Of a stretch of DNA of 64,000 bases, positions 1-11,610 are shown piece by piece (position 1 is the stretch's first letter; each line of letters begins with the position of its first letter). The notes under the pieces were generated by a model that ran no database searches, was not told the DNA's origin, and worked only from the letters and a program-made list of their open reading frames with translations. Source of the DNA: Russula earlei (taxonomy: Eukaryota > Basidiomycota > Agaricomycetes > Russulales > Russulaceae); NCBI GenBank assembly GCA_025769875.1, contig JAGFNK010000014.1, forward strand, positions 62,001 to 126,000. Direction: 5' to 3'. The position numbers and the translations under genes were made by a program.

Positions 1-833
1 GGACACTCCAATCTTGCACCGGTACTTTGACCAGCGGCGGTCAACATCTGAGAGGGGTATCGCGGAGCTTGGGGCGAGCACCCGAGTATCGCCTGCTACT
101 TGTGGCGAAGGCTTTACCACCGCGGCTACTAAACGGGTCCTGGCAGCACACAAAATGGATAGTAGGGTGACAAAATTGCACGAGGCAGAGGAGACGTCTG
201 TCCTCTCGGGTTCCATATGTCGGCGCTTGGGGCAGTGAGAGGGAACGAGACGAGAGGTCAGGGTACAGTAGCACACCTCCATCTGCAACCATCATCATAC
301 GTGCCAATGGTGAAGGAAATTATCACATATGGGCTTCGTATACATGTCAGACTCATAAGAGGGCCAGGAGACACCAAGAACTGTCAGACCGAGGCAAGGC
401 ATCGCCCAGCCAATAAAGACCTTCCTGCATTTCTTCATTGCTTCATTTTGGCGAATGGGCGGTGTACCTAGCGAGCTCGACTACCCTGGTTGAGCTCACC
501 AGGTACGTCATGACTGGTATTGAGTTGATATCCGCGAGCTTGTTTGAACTGTCCAACGCACAGTGCCGTGCAGTGTGGTCCATCATAGAGACCATACGAA
601 CGTCACTACTAATGGCGGTCATCATAAGTACCATAGGACAAAGGACATACGATTCTGACAACGTAGATAATGCTTTCCCTTTAAAAAGTCCGGAGGATCC
701 GTCCATCGATGCCGACGAGTAGGAAGTGAGCGAAGGTGAAGGGATGTAAACCTACCCCTAACCCTGAATTCCATCCTAGGACAGTGTCCTCACTCACTCC
801 TCAACTACCGTCCTCCCGCCCATCTTCTCAGTG
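1..833. other. No supported gene
   Basis: Only short overlapping ORFs on both strands, none with a recognisable domain or a plausible splice pattern. The last 100 bases are pyrimidine-rich and lie just before the start of the NLR-like gene, so they probably include its promoter and 5' leader. Confidence 0.5.
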
Positions 834-3800
834 ATGAGTCACCCATCACAATCCGCCTCGCCGTTCCAATCACTCTTCAACGCTGCATTGCGGGACTACG
901 AAGAGAAGACAAAGACGAGACTAGCTGATCATCCTCTTTACAAGGTAATCGAAAAGTGCAACTCTGTGAATACTATTGTCGCCATCCTTCAAAGGCAGAC
1001 ACGTTCTCTTAGTCAATATCGAGGGGACGATGGAAGGGTCATGAAATCGGTCAAATGTTCCGTCCAGGTCTTGTACACGCTTTCCACCAGGACCGTTATT
1101 GGTGAGGGTATTGGTATGGTATGACAAAGTACCATCGAAATTCTTGTGCCTGATGCCCATTCTGCAGTCTGTCCCGGCTGCGAAGGCAGTCTTTGCTGGG
1201 ATCGGTATCTTGCTCGGGGTAGGCCCCAGTTTCGGTCCTATAGCTGTCTCTGATATGAAGGCGTTTCAGGCGGTCAAAGATATTAGTGCAAGTTACGATT
1301 GCACTCCTCGGCCTGCTCGAGAATTTCTTCGCTAGACTTGAGATATATACACGACTCCCTTCTAACGACGCAGCAGCATTGGGAAACATTCTTGTGGAGA
1401 TAATGGTGGACTTTCTCTCTGACCTCGCTCTAGCCACGAAAGAAGTCAAGGAAGGACGTTTGAGTGAGTCGATCCTTGCTTGTTGTGGTGGGTGACTAAC
1501 GCAATGCAGATAAATTTTGGAGTACAATTCTCGTAGAGAATAAGATCGAGGGAACGCTACAGAAACTGGATAGGCTTACGCAGGATGAAGGTCGAATTAC
1601 TGCAGCGCACACTCTCCAGATTGTTCATGGTCCCACGCAAATAAGACGGTGGAGATGGACGGTAAGAAATGCTGCTCAGGTTGTGCACTCGTTCGCCGCT
1701 GAATACCTTTACACTCAGACTTGGCTAAAAAGGGATCACCAACCGCCGGTGAAAACCGTGAGGGAAGTGACCAAGACAGAACGTGGGGTTTATTTCCTAT
1801 TTAACATATTCGCAAAGCCGATGAGAATTTCTGAAACCTCTCTGCCGGTGCAGGCGATAAGCTTCGGAAAGACGTTCACAATGGCTCTCTCCTCCGGATC
1901 CTTTTAAAAATCACAAAATCGCTTGTGAATCGAAGCATGACAAAACGTCAGCTTGGTGGATTCACGGTGACACTTACGCAAATTGGAAATCATCGGGTCC
2001 AAGCTCACTACTATGGATTCATGGAAAACGTTAGTGTTTTGAAACTATTTTCACCCCTTGCGATTCATGTTCTTCCTTCTCTAGCTGGTGCCGGAAAGAC
2101 TATTCTCTGGTACTTCCATCTCCCGCATTTCCTTTGCGGAGGCTGATCATAAGCCATCGACCAGCTCTGCCATCATCACAGATATCCTCAAGATGCGCCA
2201 GCGTGGACAGGCATTATTAGCGTTCTTCTATTGCGATTTCCGGGAGGACCAAAAGAAGGACCTTCGCGGTTTGGTTTCATCTCTGGTGGTCCAGCTTTGT
2301 CATCAGTCAGATGCCTATTACACCATCCTTTCTGATTTCTATAAGGCGCATGGTTTCGGTGGCGGAATATGCCAGTGAGGCTGAGCTCTTACAATGCCTC
2401 AGCGACATGGTCATTATCCCAGGACAAAGCTACTTTGTACATCATCATTGATGCCCTGGACGAGTGCCCAGAGATGACTGGTTTACCATCTTCCCGTGCT
2501 AAAGTGTTGAAACTGGTGGAGGATCTCGTCAAGTCACAGGCTACCCATATGCGGATTTGCGTTACTAGCCGACTTGCTGCTGATATCAAATTTGCCCTCG
2601 AACACTTATCTTTTCATTCAGTTTCTCTACATTCCGAGGCAGGGCAAATTCGTGACATTGCCGAATATATCAGGTCTGTCGTCACCACGGAGCGTCCATT
2701 CCAAAGATGGAAAACGATGGATAGAGAATTAGTGATCAATGTGATCACGAGAAAGGCCGATGGGATGTAAGGCATCACCACTACTCTTCGTTATTCGCCT
2801 CGCTAATATTGGTAATGTAGGTTTCGATGGGTGATCTGTCAGCTTGTCTATCTCCGTTCCTGCATGCCAGTATGTATACGGCAAGCTTTGGATGGGTTAC
2901 CAGATACGCTTGACGAGACATACGCTCGCACATTGAGGGAAATCAGTGAGCGAAATTGGCGACTTGCGCACCGTCTTTTGCAGTGCGTTGCGGCAGCCTC
3001 CCGTCCGCTTCCGTGTCGAGGAGCTCGCAGAGTTTGTCGCCTTCGATTTCGACACGGGATCAACCCCTGCGTTTGTGGCCGACTGGCGGCCACAAGACCC
3101 AACACACGCCGTACTATCCACGTGCTCGAGTTTGCTTTCCATCGTCGACGTGGACGGATCACGTGTCATCCAATTCTCACATTATTCGGTCAAAGAATAC
3201 CTCACATCGTCGCGGCTTGCCAAAACAAAGGACCCAATTTTCCGTTTCCCACGTTCTATGACCCCCTCTCACACCATCATTGCGCAGGCTTGTCTTGGCC
3301 TTCTACTACATCTTGATAAAAGCATCACCAAAGACAGCCTCAAGCAGTTCCCCCCTCGCAGATTATGCCGCTGAGTACTGGGATGGCCATGCTCGCTTCA
3401 AGGGGGTGTCTGCAAAAATCGAAAATGAGATGAGACGTCTGTTTGAACCGAGCAAACACCACATCACGGTCTGGGCGTGGATAAATGACCGAGTATATGG
3501 CGAGCCTAAGCTCGTTGAGCGCCCCTTCCAGGCCTTGGCAACGCCGTTACATTATGCGGCATGCTGCGGGTTACCTTACATTGTCAAGTTCCTGATCGAT
3601 CGCTCAGAGGATATAAACGCGCGGGACTTGGTCGGAAGGACACCACTGATTTTGGCATCTCATAAGGGGCATTTGGAAGTTGCCTTGGTCTATCTCGAGC
3701 ATGGCGCAGATCCGAATGCCCAGGAGAAGGATAACTGGACGGCATTGCATTTGGCATCGCAAAACGGACACGTGGATGTTGCTCGGGCACTTCTCGAGTG

Positions 3801-6800
3801 TGGTGCAAATCCAAACACCAAGGAGAAAGATGACTGGACGGCATTGCATTTCGCATCACAAAATGGGAGACGCGGAAATTGCGCGGACGCTTCTCGAACG
3901 TGGCGCAGATCCAGACTCCCGGGAGAAAGACAACTGGACAGCATTGCATTTGGCATCACAAAACGGACACGTGAATGTTGCTTGTGCGTTAATCGACAGT
4001 GGAGCAAATCCAAATGCCCAGGAGAAAAATAATGCGACGCCATTGCATTTGGCATCACAAAATGGACACATAGATGTATCACGGACGCTTCTCGAGCTCG
4101 GTGCAGACTCGAACTCCCAGACACACTTGAAGTCGACAGCATTGCATTTCGCATCGAAAAACGGGCATGTGGATATTGTTCGCCTGCTTCTCCAGCGTGG
4201 TGCAGATTGGAACGCCCGAGAGAACGATAACTGGACAGCATTGCATTTCGCATCACAAAATGGATTTGTAGATGTTGCCCTGGCAATTCTCGAGCATGGC
4301 GCAGATCCAAATGCTCAGGAGACAGATAATTGGACAGCATTGCATTTGGCATCACAAAATGGACGCATGGACGTTGCCCAGACGCTTCTCGAGCATGGCG
4401 CGGATCCAAATGCCCAGCAGAACAATAATGCGACGCCATTACATCTGGCATCACAAAACGGACACGTGGACGTTGCTCGATCACTTCTTGAGCGTGGCGT
4501 AGATCCTAACTCTCAGACACATTCGAAGTTAACTGCATTGCATTTCGCATCGAAAAATGGACATGTGGACACTGCTCGCCTGCTTTTCCAGTATGGCGCA
4601 GATTGGAACGCCCGGGAGAAAGATAACTGGACAGCGTTGCATTTCGCATCACAAAACGGACACGTAGATGTTTCTCGGGCAATTCTCGAGCATGGCGCAG
4701 ATCCAAATGCTCAGGAGAAAGATAACTGGACTGCATTGCATTTGGCATCTCAGAACGGTCACGCGGATGGAGCCCGGACACTTCTCGAGCGTGGCGGAGA
4801 TCCGAACTCCCAGACACACTTGAAGTCAGCGGCATTGCATTTGGCATCGAAAAATGGACATGTGAACGTTGTTCGCGTACTTCTCGAGCATGGTGCAGAT
4901 CGGAATGTCCAGGAGGAAGATAAGTGGACAGCGTTGCATTTGGCATCACAGAACGGGCATGTGGATGTTGCTAGGGCGCTTCTTGAGGGTGGCGCAGATC
5001 CAAGTGCCCAGGAGAAAAATAATGCGACACCATTGCATTTGGCATCACAAAACGGACACGTGGATGTTGCTCGGACACTGGTCGAGGGTGGCGCAGATCT
5101 GAACTCCCAGACACACTTGATGTCGACAGCATTGCATTTCGCATCGAAAAACGGGCATGTGGACATTGTTCGCCTGTTTCTCCAGCATGGTGCAGATTGG
5201 AACGCCCGGGAGAAAGAAAACTGGACAGCATTGCATTTGGCATCACAAAACGGACACGTGGATGTTGCTCGGGTGATACTCGAGCATGGCGCAGATCCGG
5301 ATTCTCGGGAGAAGGATAACTGGACTGCATTGCATTTGGCATCACAAAACGGACATGTGGATGTTGTTCGGTCACTTCTGGAGTATGGCGCAGATCCAAA
5401 TGCCCAGCAGAAAGACAATACGACAGCATTGCATTTGGCATCACATAACGGACACGCGGAAGTGGCTCGAACACTGCTCGAGCGTGGTGTGGACCCGAAT
5501 GTCCAGGAGAAAGATAACTGGACGGCATTGCATTTTGCATCACAAAACGGTCACGTGGATGTTTCTAGGGAGCTTCTCGAGGGTAACGCAGATCCAAATG
5601 CCCAGGAGAAAAACAATGCAACGCCGTTGCATTTGGCATCACAAAATGGACACGTGGACGTTGCTCGGACATTGCTTGAGCATGGTGTAGACCCAAACTC
5701 CCAGACGCACTCGAAGTCAACAGCGTTGCATTTCGCATCAAAAAATGGACATGTGGATACCGCTCGCATGCTTCTCGATCGTGGCGCAGATCAAGACGCT
5801 CGGGAGGAAGATAACTGGACAGCATTGCATTTTGCTTCACAAAACGGCCACGTGGATATTGTTAGGGCGCTTCTCGAGAGTGGCTCAGATCCAAATGCTC
5901 AGCAGAAAGATAATGCGACTCCATTGCATCTGGCATCACAAAATGGACACGTGGATGTTGCTTGGACACTTCTCGAGGGTGACGCAGATCCGAACTCCCT
6001 GACGCACTCAAAGTCGACAGCATTGCATTTCGCATCAAAAAACGGACATGTCGACTCTGTTCACGCGCTTCTCCAGCGTGGTGCAGATCCGGATGCCCAG
6101 GAGGAAGATAACTGGACAGCATTGCATTTGGCATCACAAAATGGACACGTGGATGTGGCTCGAAGACTTCTCGCTCATGGCGCAGATCCGAATGCTCAGG
6201 AGAAGGATAACTGGACGCCGTTGCATTTGGCATCACAAAATGGACACGCGGATGTTGCTCGGGCACTTCTTGAGAGTGGTGCAGATATGAACGCTCATCA
6301 GAAGTATGTCTGGACAGCATTGCATTTGGCATCGAAAAACGGACATTCGGACATTGTTCGTGCACTTCTCGAGTGTGGCATAGATCCGAATGTTCAGGAG
6401 AAAGATAGCTGGACGGCGTTACATTTCGCATCACAAAACGGACATGTAGCTGTTGCTCAGACGCTTCTCGAGCTTGGCGCAAATCCAAACTCCCAGCAAA
6501 AAGATAACGCAACGGCATTGCATTTGGCATCACAAAACGGGCACGTGGACGTGGCTCGAACACTTCTCGAGGGTGGCGCAGATCCGAACTCCCAGACGCA
6601 CTCGAAGTCAACGGCATTGCATTTCGCGTCAAAAAATGGGCATGTGGATACTGCTCGCATACTTCTTGATCGTGGCGCAGATCAACACGCCGAGGAGAAG
6701 GATAACTGGACAGCACTACATTTCGCATCACAAAACGGACACGTAGATGTTGCCCGGACACTTCTCGAGTGTGGTGCAGATCCAAATGCTCAGGAGAAAA

Positions 6801-7891
6801 CTAGCTGGACAGCATTGCATTTGGCATCACAAAACGGGCACGTGGATGTTGCTCGGGTACTTCTCGAGCATGGGGCAGATTCCAAGGCCCAGCAGGAGAG
6901 TAATGTGACGGCGTTGCATCTGGCATCACAAAATGGACATGTGGTTGTCGTTCGGACCCTGCTCGAGGGTGGCGCAGACCCGAATGCCCAGGAGATAGAT
7001 AACTGGACGGCGTTGCATTTCGCATCCCTACATGGACACGTGGATGTTGCTCTCGTGCTTTTCGAGCGTGGCGCAGATCCGAACTCCCAGACACACTTGA
7101 AGTTGACGGCATTGCATTTTGCATCGAAAAACGGACATGTGAACTTTGCTCGCCTGCTTCTCCAGCATGGTGTAGATCAGAACGCCCGGGGGAAAGATAA
7201 CTGGAATGCATTGCATTTTGCATCACAAAACGGACATGTCAATGTTGCTAGGGCGCTTCTCGAGCATGGCGCAGATCTAAACGCCCATGAAATAGAGAAC
7301 TGGACAGCATTGCATTTGGCATCACAAAATGGACATTTGGATGTTGCTCTGACACTTCTCAAGTGTGGCGCCGATCCAAATGCCCAAGAGATAGATAACT
7401 GGATGCCATTGCATTTCGCATCACAAAACGGACACGTGGATATCGCTAGGGCGCTTCTGGAGGGTGGCGCAGATCCGAATGCCCAGCAGAAAGACAATGC
7501 GACGGCATTGCATTTGACGTCACAAAACGGACATGCGAGTGTTGCTCGGACACTTCTCGAGCGTGGGGCAGATCCCAATGCCCGGGAGAAAGATAACTGG
7601 ACAGCATTGCATTTCTCATCACAAAACGGACATGCAGATGTTGCTCTAGCGCTTCTCGAGCATCGCGCAGATCCGAACGCCTTGACCGACCGTAAATCGA
7701 CGGCATTACATGTGGCATCAACATGGGGAAAGCTTGACATTGTACGGCTACTGCTCCGGTACGGCTCCAATGTCAATGTGCAGGACAACGAGGGTCGGAC
7801 ACCATTCGAGAAAGCATCTCAATCTCAGCCTCCACATCGGAATGTAATGGAGCTCCTGTTAGCACATGGAGCAAAAAATCGTACAAGATGA
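834..7891 (+). CDS. Goodbye-NACHT-ankyrin STAND (NLR-like) receptor gene, frame-disrupted in its 5' half
   Basis: Members of this family are signal-sensing NTPases thought to act in fungal self/non-self or innate recognition; that role here is inference. Seen: the ATG at 834 opens a Goodbye-type N-terminal region (residues 1-95), then introns at about 1119-1167 and 1223-1269, then a segment ending in a Walker A motif GKPGAGKT once introns ending near 2091 and 2161 are removed. A Walker B-like stretch IIIDALDECP lies near 2446. A winged-helix-like region containing HYSVKEYL follows to about 3370, then about 44 ankyrin repeats to the TGA at 7891. The frame breaks by one base at about 1299, 2355, 2427, 3011, 3352 and 3866, each fitted by deleting one base from a short homopolymer. 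The region 1640-1870 is poorly resolved. From 3866 to the end there is one uninterrupted frame. It could be a recent pseudogene, or an intact gene with assembly indels. Confidence 0.8.
3527..7880 (+). repeat. Ankyrin repeat array, about 44 units of 99 bp
   Basis: Tandem 33-codon units with core ALHLASQNGHVDVARTLLE are so alike at DNA level that the 99-bp period is visible by eye. I counted 43 inter-repeat fingers. They fall into a few classes: AQEKDNWT, AREKDNWT, AQQKDNAT and SQTHSKST. SQTH-type fingers lie at nt 4112, 4508, 4805, 5102, 5696, 5993, 6587 and 7082. These spacings are 396, 297, 297, 594, 297, 594 and 495 bp, all exact multiples of 99, so there are no indels across this stretch. 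The repeat after an SQTH finger carries SKNG instead of the usual SQNG, so variants travel as linked blocks. This points to recent duplication of multi-repeat units, mainly three units (297 bp), and to gene conversion. Confidence 0.92.
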
Positions 7892-8532
7892 CGAAACCTC
7901 ATGTGAGTTGGCAAAGCATTGTCTCTTTATGTTCATGTCTTGTGTGATATTGAATAATGCCATAGGATCATTGCGTCGAGTTGCCAAGTCAACATCGTAC
8001 GCATAGTTTTACTCGATACCCAATCAATTTCGACGCGTCATACAATTTATTGCAAGGCGAGTGCCTGAGACCCCGATGGAATGCAGCCGAGCATTAATGA
8101 TGTCGTAGGTCAACAGTGACCAGAATGCCAGACCTTTAATCCTTTGGATGTTAGTAGTTACGCTGTATCGCAGCTGAAAGCTTTATCCATATAACATTTT
8201 GTACGGTCTTACATAGTAAGTATACTTCCTCACAGTCTGTAATTTGGCCGGACATCGCGGAGCCGCATCCGATATGATATTATTGTTGAATCCTATAGAT
8301 TATGGGAAATATGATTTATTGTGTTTGTTGACTGAGTGTAGTGGCCTGATGTGCTGCACATATGCATGTGAGAATATACTAAATGAGATAATGTTCTCAG
8401 TGACTTGCATGCATAATCAATCACTATAATGTATTACCTAGATAAGATAACATTCTATCTAGGTGTAAGTGTTATGGTGTCATGGCCATTGGAGCATTAG
8501 CTCAGGGTTCAGTGGGGCCAAGTCCCTGTGAC
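7892..8532. other. 3' flank of the NLR-like gene; no gene seen
   Basis: AT-richer sequence after the ankyrin gene. It contains a 61-codon ORF (8244-8429) with no recognisable content. It ends where the first LTR begins. Probably 3' UTR and spacer. Confidence 0.4.
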
Positions 8533-9183
8533 TGTCAAGACTCACTATTGAACTATCCAGTTCAAGAGCAAGGGGTAAGCTTGAAGATGAGTCGATAGAC
8601 GTCTAAGACAGCGTGGGCAAGAAGTAGAGTCCAAAGCAGTACCAAATACCAAAGAGGTATAGTTACTGGTAGAGTTGAGCAGGTATGCAGGGAAGAAGCC
8701 AGAATGGTCACAAGGGGATGGTCCTTAAAGGAGTATCCCAGGGATGGAGAGTGCTGTAAACAAATGGACAGTCTGAAGACTGTCCCACTACTTTATTGAG
8801 CGCTTATATACTACAAGAGAACTGCTAAATAGGGAACAAGTCATAACCTTGTTATCAAGCACAATAGATGGATGAGTAAGAAGTTGGAGTATGCTTACTG
8901 AGCATGCTCAGTCATGCTCAGTAAGCTGCTGAGTAAGAAGGCTTCTCTTGATGAGTAAGAGCCTTTACTGTTCATGTGTTCACTGCTTTAGTACATGTGC
9001 GAAGCACCCAATTCATTTGCTGTTAGTTAGTTTAGGGCCAGTCATTGGAGGACTTGTAGTTTTGGTTCAGGGAATAGTTGCTTATAGGCCCCTTATATAG
9101 TTCTATTAGGGTCCTTAGAGTCGACCCTAATACTTCTATTAAGGTCCTTAGTATTGCCTTATAGTTCATTCTATAGTTATTAG
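8533..9183 (+). mobile_element. Partial LTR, family A copy 1
   Basis: Begins TGTCAAGACTCAC and runs parallel to the first 650 bp of the next LTR, which starts immediately after it at 9184. The 3' third is missing, so copy 1 was cut by insertion of, or recombination with, copy 2. It has a TATA-like CTTATATACTAC near 8803 and a hairpin at 8894-8925. No internal retrotransposon sequence (gag or pol) is attached. Confidence 0.75.
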
Positions 9184-10145
9184 TGTCAAGACTCACTGTT
9201 GAACTATCCAGTTCAAGAGCGAGGGATAAGCTCGAAGACGAGTCGATAGACGTCCAAGACCGCGTGAGCAAGGAGTAGAACCCAGAGGAGCAACAAGTAC
9301 CAGAGAGGTATTGTTACTGTGAGAGTAGAACAATCACGCAGGGAAGAGGCCAGGATTGTCACAAGGGGATGGTCCTTAAAGGAGTATCCCAGGAATGGAG
9401 AGTGCCGTAAACAAATGGACAGTCTAAGGACTGTCCGCTACTTTATTGAGCGCTTATATACTACAAGAGAGTTGCTAAATAGGGAACAAGTCATAACCTT
9501 GTTATCAAGCACAATAGAGTGATGAGTAAGAAGTCGGAGGACGCTTACTGAGCATGCTCAGTCATGCTCAGTAAGCTGCTGAGTAAGAAGCTTCTCTTGA
9601 TGAGTAAGAGCTTCCATTGTCCACGTGTTCACTGCTTTAGTACACGTGCAAGCACCTGATTCATTTCCTGTTAGTTAGTTTAGGGCCGGTCATTTGAGGA
9701 CTTGTAGTTTGGTTATGGAATAGTGTTATCTTATAAGGCCCTTTATATAGTTCTATTAGGGTCCTTAGAGTCGACCCTAATACTTCTATTAAGGTCCTTA
9801 GTGTTGCCTTATAGTTCGTTCTATAGTTATTAGAGTTGGTCTAATAACGCGTTGTAGGGCTTTTGATACTAGGTTAGTACCTAATGTAGAGTTCCTAGGG
9901 TCGTTCCAAATGGTCCTTAGGAAGGCTCTAATACTGTCCTTAGTTGCTAGAAGGGTTGCCTTTAAGTGGGGCTTGCTGTATGTCGATTGTGCCGAGAATC
10001 GCTCGCGCAACAATGCGCGCGCGATATTGTGGACACCTCTACTCACCCCTTTTGCTCGTGTGAACAGGGTGGCATCGTAGAGGCTGGGTTTCCTCCTATA
10101 AGGGAGGGTCCTTCAAGGGTCCTCCCCGGGGAGTGGTTCATGACA
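9184..10145 (+). mobile_element. LTR, family A copy 2 (solo)
   Basis: Starts TGTCAAGACTCACTG and ends GGTTCATGACA, giving the usual TG...CA ends of about 962 bp. The end resembles those of copy 3 (GGTTCACAACA) and family B (GGTTCGTAACA). It carries CTTATATACTAC near 9453 and a hairpin at 9544-9575. The flanking 5-mers (ATTAG and CGTAC) do not match, so there is no target-site duplication; the junctions were probably rearranged. No coding region is attached. Confidence 0.78.
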
Positions 10146-10147
10146 CG

Positions 10148-10358
10148 TACCATCTGTTCCGACCCTTGCCCACCTGCTCCTGAGTCCACACGGATCAGCA
10201 GTACGTGTCTTGACATTGTCAGCGACACCACCCCCAGTTGGTGACATGACCACTAGGTCAATATACAATGATTCTCTCTCTAACAGTGCATGTCAAGACA
10301 CGTACTGCTGATCCGTGTGGACTCAGGAGCAGGTGGGCAAGGGTCGGAACAGATGGTA
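10148..10358. repeat. Perfect 68-bp inverted repeat with 75-bp loop
   Basis: The arms at 10148-10215 and 10291-10358 are exact reverse complements by base-by-base comparison. The right arm is the first 68 bp of the family B LTR. The left arm is therefore an inverted fragment of the same LTR end, abutting the 3' end of family A copy 2. RNA or single-stranded DNA from here could fold into a long hairpin. Confidence 0.9.
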
Positions 10359-11119
10359 TGCGGCGTAGGCGGCGTTGAACAAGAGGATGAGCCAAATGAC
10401 TAAGATATACCAGATGGGGACTGGTACGTGTAACTGGAGGCAGAGGCGAAGGTTAGAAGCCAGTGCAGCGAGGGGGCTTTAAACAAGGCGGTCGTAGAAG
10501 AGTACCTTGGGGACGAGAGGAGTCTTTAAACTGAGCGGTCGCAGGGGAGTACCCAGGAAGAGGAGAGTATCACAAATGGACAGTCTGACGACTGCCATGC
10601 TTCATTGGGGCTTATATACAGTGTACAGGGTCGATTACAAAGCTCTGGGACTATTCTAGACTCTTTGGTACCATCCAATAGGACTACAGAGGCATAAACT
10701 TGCTTGTGTCAACTTTCAAGCTTACTGAGCGCATTACTGATCATTGTGGAGCGATGACATCATTATGATGTCACTGTGGAGCGCTTAGTGAGCCTATGAG
10801 GTCACTGTGGAGTCGCTCAGTCAGCCATGATGTCATTGGAGCCTTGATGACGTCAGATGATTTATGCAACAGTTTCTAAGAGTTTGTGCCACTGTTTCGG
10901 GTCCATGGTGGCTGAGTGGCCATGTGGCTGCCACGCGATGATTACCCGATTAGGAAACTGGTGCCTGGTCGTGTTACAGTGCCTTTGCAATAGCAATATC
11001 TTGTACCGCAGGAGGGATAGCCCAGAAAATGGAAGGGAGTCGGCAATGCAAAGTGAGAGAGGTTTTTCTTGAGTAAAATAGGACAATCTTCGGCCAGGAC
11101 TTGGCCTTGGTTCGTAACA
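10291..11119 (+). mobile_element. Solo LTR, family B, with 5-bp target-site duplication
   Basis: Starts TGTCAAGACACG and ends GGTTCGTAACA (829 bp). It is flanked by the direct repeat GTGCA at 10286-10290 and 11120-11124, the 5-bp duplication expected for LTR retrotransposons. It shares with family A a block reading CAAATGGACAGTCTGA followed by GGCTTATATACA, a likely promoter. No internal region remains, as expected after LTR-LTR recombination. Confidence 0.88.
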
Positions 11120-11124
11120 GTGCA

Positions 11125-11610
11125 AGTGCATGTCACATGACCCAAAGCCATGGCCTGAGCTGAGCCAGGCTGGGCCTGGCCTGACCCTTCCACTAGGGCC
11201 TGGCCCACTATTTTTCTGAGCCCGAGCTGCATCAAGCCAAGCCCAAGCCAGGGCTTTTGAGCCAAGCTGGGCCCTGCACATCACTATTAAGAACTGCTTT
11301 CAACTAGTCATCTTCCAGTTTTGGTTGAGACTGGTCTGAACTGGTCAAATGACTGCAAATGACTGTGTGTAACTGGTCACCTACTCACATGGGCAAACTG
11401 GCAGCCAGTCATGGTCATGGTCACCCCAAAATTGTGGGAAAAACTGGACTTGACTGGACTTTGAAGCACTACTCTGCTAGCATACTTGGGACTCAAACAC
11501 TTTAAGCACAGTGTTTCTAATATGTTAAAATGGACAGGGTCAGAGTATTGTAACATGCTATGGAGTCTATTGGGCTTTATTGCTGGTGGCATGGATCCCA
11601 GGGTGGTACG
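11125..11610. other. Spacer with short repeated words; no gene
   Basis: The first 150 bases are rich in GGCCTGG/CCAAGCC-type words. The next 130 bases repeat ACTGGTCA-like words several times. No ORF of interest. Probably the flank of a degraded transposon. Confidence 0.4.

Noticed and set aside
3584..7788. Long minus-strand ORFs (up to 307 codons) opposite the ankyrin array, with regular Cys patterns (CPFCDAKCNAV)
   Set aside because: They repeat with the same 99-bp period and are shadows of the repeated coding strand; the Cys spacing is a by-product of the sense codons.
8500..8590. tRNA-like words (TTAGCTCAGGGTTCAGTGG and CAGTTCAAGAGC)
   Set aside because: A- and B-box-like words are present, but no acceptor stem or anticodon arm can be drawn, and the second word belongs to the LTR start.
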